Assembly: GCA_949825025.1 (NCBI GenBank)
Contig: OX463780.1
Span: 36,622,979 to 36,686,978, forward strand
DNA from: Siphlonurus alternatus
Taxonomy: Eukaryota > Arthropoda > Insecta > Ephemeroptera > Siphlonuridae
DNA: 64,000 nt
Direction of reading: 5' to 3'
Shown: positions 44,301-54,560 of the stretch, piece by piece
Position numbering within the stretch: position 1 is the stretch's first letter
Layout: each line of letters starts with the position of its first letter
Notes under the pieces: model-generated
Databases searched by the model: none
Told to the model about the DNA's origin: nothing
The model's input: the letters and a program-made list of their open reading frames with translations, nothing else
Program-made: the position numbers and the translations under genes

Positions 44301-45975
44301 AAAAAGCTTTATTTTAGACTGCCGTGTCTGCAATCGAGACAAGGCAGTCAAAATAGAATTTATTAAATTGCAAATCACTATATAAAAAAACTGCCGTGTC
44401 TCCACTCGGGACACGGGAGTGCTATAACATATACGTTTTAACGTTGAAATAGCTTTATTTTAGACTGCCGTGTCTGCAATCGAGACAAGGCAGTCAAAAT
44501 AGAATTTATTAAATTGAAAATCACTATATAAAAAACTGCCGTGTCTCCACTCGGGACACGGGAGTGCTATAACATATACGATTTAACGTTGAAATAGCTT
44601 CATTTTAGACTGCCGTGTCTGCAATCGAGACAAGGCAGTCAAAATAAAATTTATTAAATTGAAAATCACTATATAAAAAAACTGCCGTGTCTCCACTCGG
44701 GACACGGGAGTCCTATAACATATACGTTTTAACGTTGAAATAGCTTTATTTTAGACTGCCGTGTCTGCAATCGAGACAAGGCAGTCAAAATAAAATTTAT
44801 TAAATTGAAAATCACTATATATAAAAAAACTGCCGTGTCTCCATTCGGGACACGGGAGTCCTATAACATATACGATTTAACGTTAAAAAAGCTTTATTTT
44901 AGACTGCCGTGTCTGCAATCGAGACAAGGCAGTCAAATTAAAATTTATTAAATTGAAAATCACTATATAAAAAACATGCCGTGTCTCCACTCGGGACACG
45001 GGAGTCCTATAACATATACGATTTAACGTTGAAATAGCTTTATTTTAGACTGCCGTGTCTGCAATCGAGACAAGGCAGTCAAAATAAAATTTATTAAATT
45101 GAAAATCACTATATATATATATAAAGAAACTGCCGTGTCTCCACTCGGGACACGGGAGTCCTATAACATATACGTTTTAACGTTGAAATAGCTTTATTTT
45201 AGACTGCCGTGTCTGCAATCGAGACAAGGCAGTCAAAATAAAATTTATTAAATTGAAAATCACTATATAAAAAAACTGCCGTGTCTCCACTCGGGACACG
45301 GGAGTCCTATAACATATACGATTTAACGTTAAAAAAGCTTTATTTTAGACTGCCGTGTCTGCAATCGAGACAAGGCAGTCAAAATAAAATTTATTAAATT
45401 GAAAATCACTATATAAAAAAACTGCCGTGTCTCCACTCGGGACACGGGAGTCCTATAACATATACGTTGTAACGTTAAAATAGCTTTATTTTAGACTGCC
45501 GTGTCTGCAATCGAGACAAGGCAGTCAAAATAGAATTTATTAAATTGAAAATCACACACTATATAAAAAAACTGCCGTGTCTCCACTCGGGACACGGGAG
45601 TGCTATAACATATACGATTTAACGTTAAAAAAGCTTTATTTTAGACTGCCGTATCTGCAATCGAGACAAGGCAGTCAAAATAGAATTTATTAAATTGAAA
45701 ATCACTATATATAAAAAAACTGCCGTGTCTCCACTCGGGACACGGGAGTGCTATAACATATACGATTTAACGTTGAAATAGCTTTATTTTAGACTGCCGT
45801 GTCTGCAATCGAGACAAGGCAGTCAAAATAGAATTTATTAAATTGAAAATCACTATATAAAAAAACTGCCGTGTTTCCACTAGGGACACGGGAGTGCTAT
45901 AACATTTATGATTTAACGTTGAAATATAGCTTTATTTTAGACTGCGGGGTACACGTCTGCAATCGAGATATGAAG
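41341..45975 (-). repeat. Tandem hairpin satellite, reverse half
   Basis: About 31 units, the same monomer in the opposite orientation, starting at the switch point TTTTTTTTATAAAAAAAACA near 41340. Higher-order structure is visible: variants such as AAAATTGCCGTG (42039 and 43358) and the shortened hairpin CACTCGGGAGTCC recur with a period of about 1,319 bp (nine units). The outermost units near 45950 are degraded. Confidence 0.92.
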
Positions 45976-46800
45976 GCAGTTAACATGCAATATGATGTCA
46001 ACTGTATGAATTAATTTAATACACGATGTATTATATTTTAATGTGCATGAATATAAATTAAAATAAAAATAATGAATTGGTTATATATATATTATATTAT
46101 ACAATATTAAAATTATAAAAAATCTTCAAGCATTTAATATATATATATATATATACTGTATATATATATTCATGAAATATATATCTTCATGATTGATCAG
46201 TAAAATTCCAATTAACGTAATATATATTTAATACAATTATAATGTATATATATATATGTATATGAATGTATCATGTTTATATATATATTAATGTATATTT
46301 TTATGCCTATATAACAGAATAAATTGATTATTATATACGCCCATTAATTATATTTATATATATATATCATAAAAATATATAGTATAATTATATTGTATGC
46401 CGGACGATCGATTCCAGCATGCATGATGAATTAATTAATTAAATATATTAATTGTTATATATAATATATTATATAAAATTAACATATATATCTCATTAAT
46501 AATATTAATTTATAATATCATCATAATACTTTAAAGTGTTTATTGAAGTTTTATATTTTAATTCCCGTGTATATATTAATTCAGATAACTTCTGCACGCG
46601 CGGCAGATAACATGTTGCTGCTGTAGCATCAGTAGCATATTCACGCGGCTTAAAAGTGCCGTGTCCCGAGTCTTTTTCTTCGGGACAAGGCAGCATAAAA
46701 CTGCATAATATGCCGCCAGTTAGAGTTACGTAGTGCGCATGCGCGGAACACTGCCTTGTCCCGATTCGAGACAAGGGTCCCTTGTCTCTAGCAACGTCCT
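45976..46800 (-). repeat. Right terminal arm of the giant foldback
   Basis: Reverse-complement counterpart of 29526-30540. Shared blocks include ATATTTTAATTCC, CTGCATAATATGCCGCCAGT, GTGCGCATGCGC and CTGCCTTGTCCCG. The ORF at 46505-46822 merely reads through the inverted repeat. Confidence 0.8.
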
Positions 46801-46819
46801 TAGATTTAACGCTCTGCGG

Positions 46820-47412
46820 CAAATGTGGCTAAACCACGGTGGCTCGCAATATAGTGCTCAACGCACTCTTAAATCCCCCGTAACTCTCCGCCCCCACCAC
46901 CTCGGACGGCAGGGAGTTCCACTCCCTCACTGTTCGGTTTATGAAGGAATACTTTCCCACATCGCTTCCACTACCCATGAACTCCAGCTTCCACTGATGA
47001 TCCCCCCTCCCAATATATCTACCTTTCCTAGTTCTATCGCTAAACTCGCTCCAACCTGCCATCTCCCTATTAACTTTAAACAAATTTCCTAATCGGTTGT
47101 ACCTTCTCCTTTCCTCGAGTGGCTCCCACTCCAAAGTCTGAATCATTTTCGACACGCTTTCATAATCTTTCCACACCTTTTTGTCATCTGCAACTAATCT
47201 CCATTTTCTCATTCTACCCATAACTCTTCTAGCAGCTCTCCGCTGAACCTTTTCCAACTCCTTCTTTCCAATCTGCCTATATGGGTCCCACACACTACAT
47301 GCATACTCCAGTATTGGTCTCACTAAGGTCTTATAGGCCTTGTCTCTGACAAATACAGTCGCCCCCTTCAGATTTCTCATAACAAACTCCAAATTTCTCC
47401 TCCCCTTTGGCG
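46820..47412 (-). pseudogene. LINE reverse transcriptase C-terminal fragment
   Basis: A 187-codon open minus-strand frame with AYKTLVRPILEYACSVWDPY, ELEKVQRRAARRVMG, LEWEPLEERRRYNRLGNL and SFINRTVREWNSLP. This is the C-terminal part of a jockey/CR1-type non-LTR reverse transcriptase, better preserved than its relatives at 10.2 and 25.0 kb. 5'-truncated near 47412. Its 3' end lies within a few bases of the target duplication of the giant foldback. Confidence 0.88.
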
Positions 47413-47994
47413 TCTTTAAAATAAGTCGTTTGTATGAAAATTGTTAAAAAAAAATTTGTTGTAAATATTACCTGATATATACGTAACCAATATTTGAATT
47501 TAAAAGCTTTCATTAAGTCTTTTACGTGCTTTAACAATGTGATAAATATGGCACTTAATTGTTTCCTTTTTGTGAAGTCTTCTTAAATAGTTCCCATCGT
47601 TCTGATGCATCTTTTTATTGTGATAATTGGGTTCCAGCGTGGTTTCAGAATCAGGTAATGAACCGCATCTATGCATAAATAATTATATATACGTATGCAT
47701 ACATCGTACATTCCATTTATGCATAATGCTCATAAACATCAACGGGCTTACTGCATGCAGTACAGTACTGTACATACTGTATGATATATTATACGGTATA
47801 TATGCATACTGCATGGATCATATGCCTATATAGTCATCTGTCGAAAGAGCTTTTTTTTTTTCTTATTTTTTTCTTTTCACCTGCACCTTCATTATACGTT
47901 TTTTTTTAAATTTATTTATTACAAACAACTGGTTTTTGTACAGGACAACATGATTCATGGCTATTAAACAATGTTCCTCCAGCCGAGGTGTTTT

Positions 47995-48311
47995 TAGGAC
48001 GGCCACTCACTCCTCCCGGTGATTGGACCTTGGATTCAAAAAACAGTGTTCCCTATACCCATTAACATATATATTTAGTATTTAATACTTACTTATTTAC
48101 TCTTTTATTTATTTGCTTTTTTTTTTTTTTTTTACTTTTATCTCATCATTTTAGCCTAATCTCCAGGTTGCTTCACTCCTTCCCTTACCCCCTCTTACAA
48201 ATTCTAATCAATTTTATTTTTCAGATGCGGCAGTACTTCAGCAGCAGCAGAGCGTTTCCAGCTCGGCGGCAGTAGAAGATGTGAGCAAAGTCGCCGTGGC
48301 TGCGATCCAGT
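47995..48311 (+). other. Exon-like block, copy 1 of a direct duplication
   Basis: Matches 49040-49344: TAGGACGGCCACTCAC, CGGTGATTGGACCT, then a T-rich tract, CTAATCTCCAGGTTGCTTC, and an acceptor-like TTTTATTTTTCAG followed by GC-rich sequence (48225 on). One frame after the acceptor reads DAAVLQQQQSVSSSAAVEDV and stays open to a stop near 48399. No homology was recognised. It could be a terminal coding exon, a non-coding exon or a repeat. Confidence 0.45.
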
Positions 48312-48457
48312 TCACTTTATATTATATAGTAGGCATATTTGTCACTTTTACCACCAGTAAATTTATATGCATATTGTATGATATAAGAATTGATAACTAA
48401 CTGGTATGCATATTGGAGTTAAGAGAGGTTACGTGCAGAGGTGATCTGTGCTAATAT

Positions 48458-48617
48458 CCAGGCACGGATCCAGAAAAGAAATTTGGGTTGGGGCTCTCTT
48501 CATAAGACCAATGTTAAATAAAAAATTGAGTGGAGAAAATGCCTATATTGTCCATGTTAAATCCGAAATTTGGGTTTGGGCCGCGGCCCCCCACCCCCCC
48601 GCTGTATCCGTGCCTGG
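48458..48617. mobile_element. Small MITE with CCAGGCACGGATCCAG ends
   Basis: CCAGGCACGGATCC at the left is complementary to GTATCCGTGCCTGG at the right. The interior has GAAATTTGGGTTGGGG repeated in the same orientation. Two relatives lie at 55365-55571 and 55769-55937. Confidence 0.7.
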
Positions 48618-49039
48618 TAACATCTGCATGTAATGTGTATATGATATGCATTATATTAAAGTTGAGGACCATATATGCCCCTGTATGTGTATGTAATGCA
48701 TTATAATTATTATATAAGCCAAGATCAAAGTACAGTAGCTTATAATGTGCATATTATACTGTATATATATATATATATATTTTTTTTTTTCACTGAAAGT
48801 CGGTTTGGTAATATTTCTATTAGAAAGCAACTTTCTACCTGAATCGTTTTTAGGCTAGTTTGATCTTCACGGTCTCATTAAAATAATAATAATAAAATAA
48901 ATTAATTGCTTTTCAAAAGCATAGATTAATTTTGTTTCCAATATTTACATCTGTACAGTCCGACTGGGGACTTAATTAAGAGTGCACACTATATAGTACA
49001 CAGCCCTTACGGGTTTCATGTTTGGCATCAGGGTATTGT

Positions 49040-49391
49040 TAGGACGGCCACTCACTTGTCCCGGTGATTGGACCTCTTGGATTGCATAAACAGTGTTAAT
49101 TTATTTCTAATTTTATACCTATTTACTTTTTTATTTATTTGCTTATTAATTTTTTTTTTTTTTTACTTTTATTCCTCATCATTTTAGCCTAATCTCCAGG
49201 TTGCTTCACTCCTTCTCTTACCCCCTCTCACAAATTCTAATCAATTTTATTTTTCAGATGCGGCAGTACTCCAGCAGCGGCAGTGCGTTTCCAGCTCGGC
49301 GGCAGTAGAAGATGTGAGCGAGGTCGCCGTGGCTGTGATCCAGTCATCTCATGTGCGGCAAGAGAAATTTTCGGGATCTTCCAGCATTTGA
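49040..49391 (+). other. Exon-like block, copy 2
   Basis: Second copy, about 1.04 kb from the first. After the acceptor at 49257 the frame reads DAAVLQQRQCVSSSAAVEDV, then SEVAVAVIQSSHVRQEKFSG and stops at 49389. Differences from copy 1 include amino-acid changes in this frame (Q/R, S/C, K/E, A/V), and a second frame is also open, so coding status is unproven. Confidence 0.45.
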
Positions 49392-49860
49392 GCCATTATA
49401 TATATTGGTCATTGTGTATTCTATAGTTATTGGCCAGCTGTATCATTTGCTGCTCGATCATGTTAAATAATAATTAGTCTGCTTCTTCATTATAATGAAT
49501 ATTGCATATATAGTGAACTATTGGTATCAATTAAGAGACTGTTTCTAATATCTACATAACTGTGTTATATATCCCTTTTATAAAAAATAAAGAATGTGTA
49601 TTATAATTAAGTTTTTTAATAATACTAACTGGTATTTCATATGAATATAATTAAAGAAATAAAATAAATAAAGTTTTGAGAGTATTGTTTTAGAAAACTG
49701 TAACTACAATAATTATATTTATTGTAGTTAATAAATAGTATAGTAAATTGTATATATAGTGCTGAAAAAATGTATTTTTTTTTTTTAATTGGTCATATAT
49801 TACTATACATATGTAATACTATAGTATTGTAGTACTAATATAGTTATATATATTATTTAA
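49392..49860. other. AT-rich intergenic segment
   Basis: Very AT-rich, with short TA runs. No gene or repeat family recognised. Confidence 0.5.
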
Positions 49861-50192
49861 TTCCAATGTGCTTTTTCGGTCATCGATATAAAATGCATCA
49901 TAAATTTAAGTAAAAGTGTCCAAATAAAAATACTGGTGTCTGCCAGCTATAATAAGGAATTGCGGATCAGAACCTGCTGGGATCTCCTAATTTCCGTGCT
50001 GCCTTGAGTATCATATAATTAAAGTAAAAGTATAGAATTCAGTGGTGGGCTCCAGTGGCTCAGGGAAAAGAGCAGCCAACCGGAAATTGGAAGGTCCCAG
50101 GTTCAATTGCTGGCAGGGACCACTATTTTCTTTTGAATACTTTTACTTGGATTTATATGACACATATCGATGACGGAAAAAGCACATTGAAA
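49861..50192. mobile_element. Foldback element with tRNA-like module in each arm
   Basis: Ends TTCCAATGTGCTTTTTCGGT and the complement ACGGAAAAAGCACATTGAA are inverted. The right arm has a tRNA-like stretch (about 50046-50122): GTGGCTCAGGGAAAAGAGC resembles an A box region and GGTTCAATTGCTGGC a B box. The left arm has a degraded copy in the opposite orientation (CTGCCAGC...AGAACCTGCTGGGATC). It is not a functional tRNA gene, because no complete cloverleaf or clean 7-bp acceptor stem can be built. Confidence 0.7.
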
Positions 50193-50694
50193 TTAATTAA
50201 ATAAACGTCATCTGATAGAGATAACATCTAGTCTACGGACTATAAAAAATCTAAAATAGTTAATTATAATATTATGTTTTTTATCTTATATTATATCTCG
50301 ATCCCTTCTCCGACAAATATTTTTCTATTTCTTGTTATAATATATAACCCTATATGGTTAACTGATTTCTTTTGGATGAAGCGGGATTAAAGACCATTTA
50401 CACTACAATTCTTTTTATCATGCAGTGATATGAGATAAGAAAATAACCTTTAACTACAATATAATTGTATGTTTTTTAATCCCGTTTGATCCGCGGGCTC
50501 TCATTTAGTATAACAACTACATCAAATTAATTTACACCTCTGGCTGGACTGCAAGAACTTAATTAATACTCCTGCTTCACGTGCTATATAGAGCTGCAGC
50601 TCCAATATAGACATAGATACATTTTGGGACATGTAAGAAGAGCATATCTACTTCTATATTAAAAAAGTTTTGGTTCACTATGCACGCCTCTATA

Positions 50695-50807
50695 CCCTAG
50701 TCCAAAAATAAGAGTGCTAAGTGATAATTTGAGCAGTAGTCAAGTAGTTGACTACTTGACTACTGCTCAAATTATCACTTAATACTCTTATTTTTCGACT
50801 TATAGGG
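50695..50807. mobile_element. 113-bp near-perfect palindrome, TA-flanked
   Basis: CCCTAGTCCAAAAATAAGAG at the left pairs with CTCTTATTTTTCGACTTATAGGG at the right, and TA stands on both sides. The centre GTCAAGTAGTTGACTACTTG makes the pairing almost complete. It looks like a minimal Tc1/mariner-type MITE. Confidence 0.75.
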
Positions 50808-51282
50808 TAGACTTTGCAGCATATGCATTGCAACTGGAATAAATTTAATTTACAGCTATAATATTATTTTTAAGTATCTCTGCAGGCTATTTTGCTACGT
50901 GTGATTCATATGAAATGAGATGGGTACGTCGGTTGATTTTACATAATTCTACATTTTTTTTTTTTACCACCACCTCGTATTCTGAATTAATGTTGGACTA
51001 GCTTGACTAACTCCAGCATAAAGTAAAGGTGAATATAACAAAAAATACTTTGTCACCATTCAGACATGTGCATGATTATAAGAGCGAAGTAAAAACATAT
51101 GCTTATATATATATACTGTATATAAATATTAATATATATAAATATAAAAGACTTTATAAATAAATTCTTATATAGTTTTATTATATATATAATTATGTTA
51201 TTCGTGTTGTTTGCATGAAGATTCATACTTTATAATAAAGTATATACTTATACATATATGCATATATATATAAAGTGTATAT

Positions 51283-52838
51283 GTTAGCACCCAAAGCCGA
51301 ATTCAGGCAAAAGCCGAAAAAAATGCTCACATCTAGTTCTGCGCATCACGAAATGAGCCAAAGCCGAAGTGAGGTTTATTTTCGGCTTTGGCGCATTTCA
51401 TTTTGAACAAAACTAGATCTGCTCAAATCGAAATGCGCCAAAGCCGATATGAGATTTTACTTCGGCTTTGGCGCATTTCATTTTGAGCAAAACTAGTTCT
51501 GCGCATCGCGGTTTGAGCAAAAGTCGAAATGATATTTTATTTCGGGTTTGGAGCAAAATTTTGAGCACATCTAGTTTTGCTCAAAATAAATATGATTTTA
51601 ATGACGAGATGATGATTTTAATTTTAATGATATTAATTTTAATTTTTTAAAAAGAAAAATAAAAAACTAAAAGACACTAAACTTATAATAAATATTATTA
51701 ACATTGTGACCTAATATCTTTCAAGCGCTGTTTAAAAATAAATTAATTAGGGAAGAAATAATGACTTTAAAATGTATAATCATACAGTATATACGTACGT
51801 ACAGTACATACCTTATAAAAAATATTGTAGAATCTGTTATTTTTATAAAACACTCCACCATTTCTGACACTTAATTACTATATTTGATTATGTTTCACCA
51901 TGTTTCACTTGCTCTCACCATTAGAAATATTGTCATGCACGCACTTGTAAATTTCATAGTTCTATTTCTTCGAACATTTTAGCAGCCACAATACATAAAC
52001 ATATATTATGGCAATCAAATGGGGTTAAACTTCATTGCAGAGGTAAAGGCTACTTTCTTATCTCGTTGTACCGATAACAACCTGTATTGCATGATAGCCT
52101 AATTCTAAGACATAGAACTATGAAATTTACAAGTGCGTGCATGACAATATTTCTAATGGTGAGGGCAAGTGAACCTTAAGAATACTTCAAAACTTGTGGC
52201 GTATATGTCCATTTTATTTGAGCTGCAGTTCTTAAAACAAAAAATTTATTAATTAAACAAAAACATAATCAAATATAGTAATTAAGTGTCAGAAATGGTG
52301 GAGTGTTTTATAAAAACAAAACATTCTATGATATTTTTATAAGGTATGTACGTACGTATGATTACATTTTAAAGTCATTATTTTTTCCCTAATTAATTTA
52401 TTTTTAAACAGCGCTTGAAAGATATATATTAGTTCACAATATTAATAATATTTATTATAAGTTTAGTGTCTTAGTTTTTTATTTTTCTTTTTAAAAAATT
52501 AAAATTAAAATCATTAAAATTAAAATCATCTTTATTTTGCGCAAAACTAGATGTGCTCAAAATTTTGCTCCAAACCCGAAATAAAATATCATTTCGACTT
52601 TTGCTCAAACCGCGATGCGCAGAACTAGTTTTGCTCAAAATGAAATGCGCCAAAGCCGAAGTAAAATCTCATATCGGCTTTGGCGCATTTCGATTTGAGC
52701 AGATCTAGTTTTGTTCAAAATGAAATGCGCCAAAGCCGAAAATAAACCTCACTTCGGCTTTGGCTCATTTCGTGATGCGCAGAACTAGATGTGAGCATTT
52801 TTTTCGGCTTTTGCCCGAATTCGGCTTTGGGTGCTAAC
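51283..52838. mobile_element. 1.56-kb foldback element with GCCGAA repeats
   Basis: Ends GTTAGCACCCAAAGCCGAAT and the complement are inverted. Both arms (about 51283-51965 and 52100-52838) match over nearly their full length, with a spacer of about 135 bp. Near the ends, roughly 64-bp units combine CAAAGCCGAA / TTCGGCTTTGGCGCATTTC with AAACTAGTTCTGCGCAT. The mirror-image ORFs at 51468-51650 (plus) and 52471-52653 (minus) are translations of the arms. Confidence 0.88.
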
Positions 52839-53007
52839 ATATATATGCATATACTTTATAATCATAAATCACAGCATATATTATTATATTAACAAATTAT
52901 ATATGATATAATAAACATATAAATTCTTATTTTTGAGCTACAATTATAGTGAATGTTGTTTATTAATTTAAATATATATACATATGACCAAAATGTGTCA
53001 ATTGTGG

Positions 53008-53385
53008 CGCTGTGCATTGACCGGTTCTCGTTAGATCACCGAAGTCAGGCTACGTCGAGTGTGGTTAGTACTTGGATGGGTGACCGTTTCAAGTAAAAAA
53101 TACGCCGCTGCTCCCTCCCTAGGGTAAATTCGTCTCACTTTCCACCCAGTGCAGTGGTGCACTTGTGTGTGGTTCCCCAGGCTTTGGCCGGACATCGCTT
53201 TGGTCCATTGAGAAAAAGTAGAGGTGTCCGTCCTGACTGAGGTTTTCCACGGTTCCCTCAGTCTCGATCACCTCAGCGAATGCTGGGACGCGTAAGCATG
53301 CCAGGCCGTGGCCACTATCCGTTCCCTACCTTATCCCTACCCAGTACCCCGCCGCGAGCTATAAGCTCTTAGGGGTGTATCCTAT
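53008..53385 (+). mobile_element. 5S rRNA-derived SINE (SINE3 type)
   Basis: The head GACCGGTTCTCGTTAGATCACCGAAGT-like stretch and GTGGTTAGTACTTGGATGGG with TGACCG matches the 3' two-thirds of 5S rRNA, including the internal control region used by TFIIIA. An unrelated body (CGCTTTGGTCCATTGAGAAA, GCGAATGCTGGGACGCGTAA) and the tail AGGGGTGTATCCT follow. A 5'-truncated copy on the other strand at 8286-8512 shows it is a dispersed retroposon and not a 5S gene. Confidence 0.88.
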
Positions 53386-53390
53386 AATTG

Positions 53391-54180
53391 ATGCATAATT
53401 TTTTATAATTATATAATATATATATCAGCTTCAAAACTGGCTTCATTTGTATAATTGCACTTTCTGATGAATTTTCTGCACCCTCTTTTTTAGTATATGT
53501 ATTAGTACATGCATATAATATATATATATATAGTTATATATATATGCTACATGATAAAATAAATGTAAATACAGCAGACAGCACCTTTATTATTGCAGAA
53601 AGAGTGCACAAATAAAGAGCTCTAGCTGATGGCATTTGCGGATACTATATATTAATATACATATAATATATTATAAGAATTATACCATGATTGAGAAGCA
53701 GCAAATCTTCTGCAATTTTGTGATTTATTCTTCTTATTGTGCTCTTTTCTCGCGTTGCTCCTGGGCTTTCGTCTTTGGTCTATTACGTGGAAGTTTTAGT
53801 GTGGGAACTGCAGTCATTGGCAATTAACTTGCATTTGCACTTTTTTTCTTTTTCATTTTTTTTCAGCAATTTACATTCTATATTATGGTGTATAACTCTT
53901 CTGGAAAATGATCTGAACATACTTTTGCATATTTAATGTCAAATTTGTCTCCTCTGTCACATAACTTGAGCCATATTGGTCACAGTATTTCGATCATTTC
54001 CTTAGGAAAACCGTAAAATTAACTTAATTTCTACAAGTAAGTACGGCACACCTCACCATATCTCTTATATAAATTTATATTAAAATGAATAAAGAAATGA
54101 TAAAGTACAAATTTTAACTATTATGTTATCTATAATTTCATTTTAAGAAACGAATAAAATAGTATTATAAATTGCGAATT
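53391..54180. other. Intergenic segment
   Basis: AT-rich with short TA runs. ORFs at 53636-53936 overlap in two frames and have no recognisable domain or splice context. Confidence 0.4.
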
Positions 54181-54189
54181 GTATAAGTT

Positions 54190-54560
54190 TGAACTGCAGC
54201 GCAAAAATCTCGTCTCTCATGACGTCATCAGAACTCGTTCGTTCATCACGCCAAGCGCACATCGTAAAACGAAGATGCTTTATGCGCAGTAGTTGGGAAG
54301 CGGCTACCTTATGTAGAGTTATTTTGGGTTGGTGTGTCTGGTGTAGTGGGCGTGGCGTAGACGGAGGACGGAGAGCACTGAGAGCAGCAGAGAGGACAAG
54401 AAAATCGATCGCGAAGGCGAAGGGCAACTCCCTATAGTTGCTGGACCAAGACTGAAGAATTCTCGTTCTCTAAAAGTGTTGTCTTTTAAGCAATTAGAGC
54501 CTCGGCATGGCACCACTCAGCGCTACGGTTGAAGGAAAAATAGTAAATGTAATCCAGGAA
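54190..54560 (+). promoter_or_regulatory. Candidate promoter / first-exon region
   Basis: Clearly GC-richer than its surroundings, with a palindromic CRE TGACGTCA at 54220-54227, purine-rich GGACGGAGAGCACTGAG and GAGCAGCAGAGAGGAC stretches, and an ATG at 54507 opening only about 34 codons (MAPLSATVEGKIVNV). It lies 3.8 kb upstream of the GLCE start on the same strand, so it could be the promoter and non-coding first exon of GLCE. A separate small gene cannot be excluded. Confidence 0.4.

Larger units (their letters stand above)
29526..46800. mobile_element. Giant (about 17.3 kb) foldback transposable element with tandem-array arms
   Basis: The two ends are inverted repeats beginning AGGACGTTGCTAG. 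A perfect 7-bp duplication TAGATTT borders them at 29519-29525 and 46801-46807. Inverted similarity continues inward for about 1 kb of AT-rich arm and then through tandem arrays of a roughly 145-bp hairpin unit that reverse direction at about 41340, so the whole object is one palindrome. The left arm is longer because it gained two copies of a nested element and a tandem duplication. No transposase ORF is present. Architecture (long repeat-filled inverted arms, 7-bp duplication) recalls Foldback and Galileo-type elements of the P superfamily, but the end sequence does not identify a superfamily. Assembly error inside the arrays is possible. Confidence 0.82.

Noticed and set aside
30541..45975. 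CRISPR-like array (short palindromic repeats with regular spacing)
   Set aside because: The sequences between hairpins are themselves repeated in every unit, the setting is a eukaryotic genome with introns, and there are no cas genes. It is satellite-like DNA.
46505..46822. 105-codon minus-strand ORF
   Set aside because: It runs through the right terminal arm and across the border of the giant foldback; no domain.
50046..50122. tRNA gene
   Set aside because: A- and B-box-like words are present but no complete cloverleaf or acceptor stem can be drawn, and the module is embedded in a palindromic element.
53008..53100. 5S rRNA gene
   Set aside because: Only part of 5S is present, with substitutions, and it is fused to an unrelated body and tail that recurs in truncated form at 8286-8512. 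A SINE explains it better.
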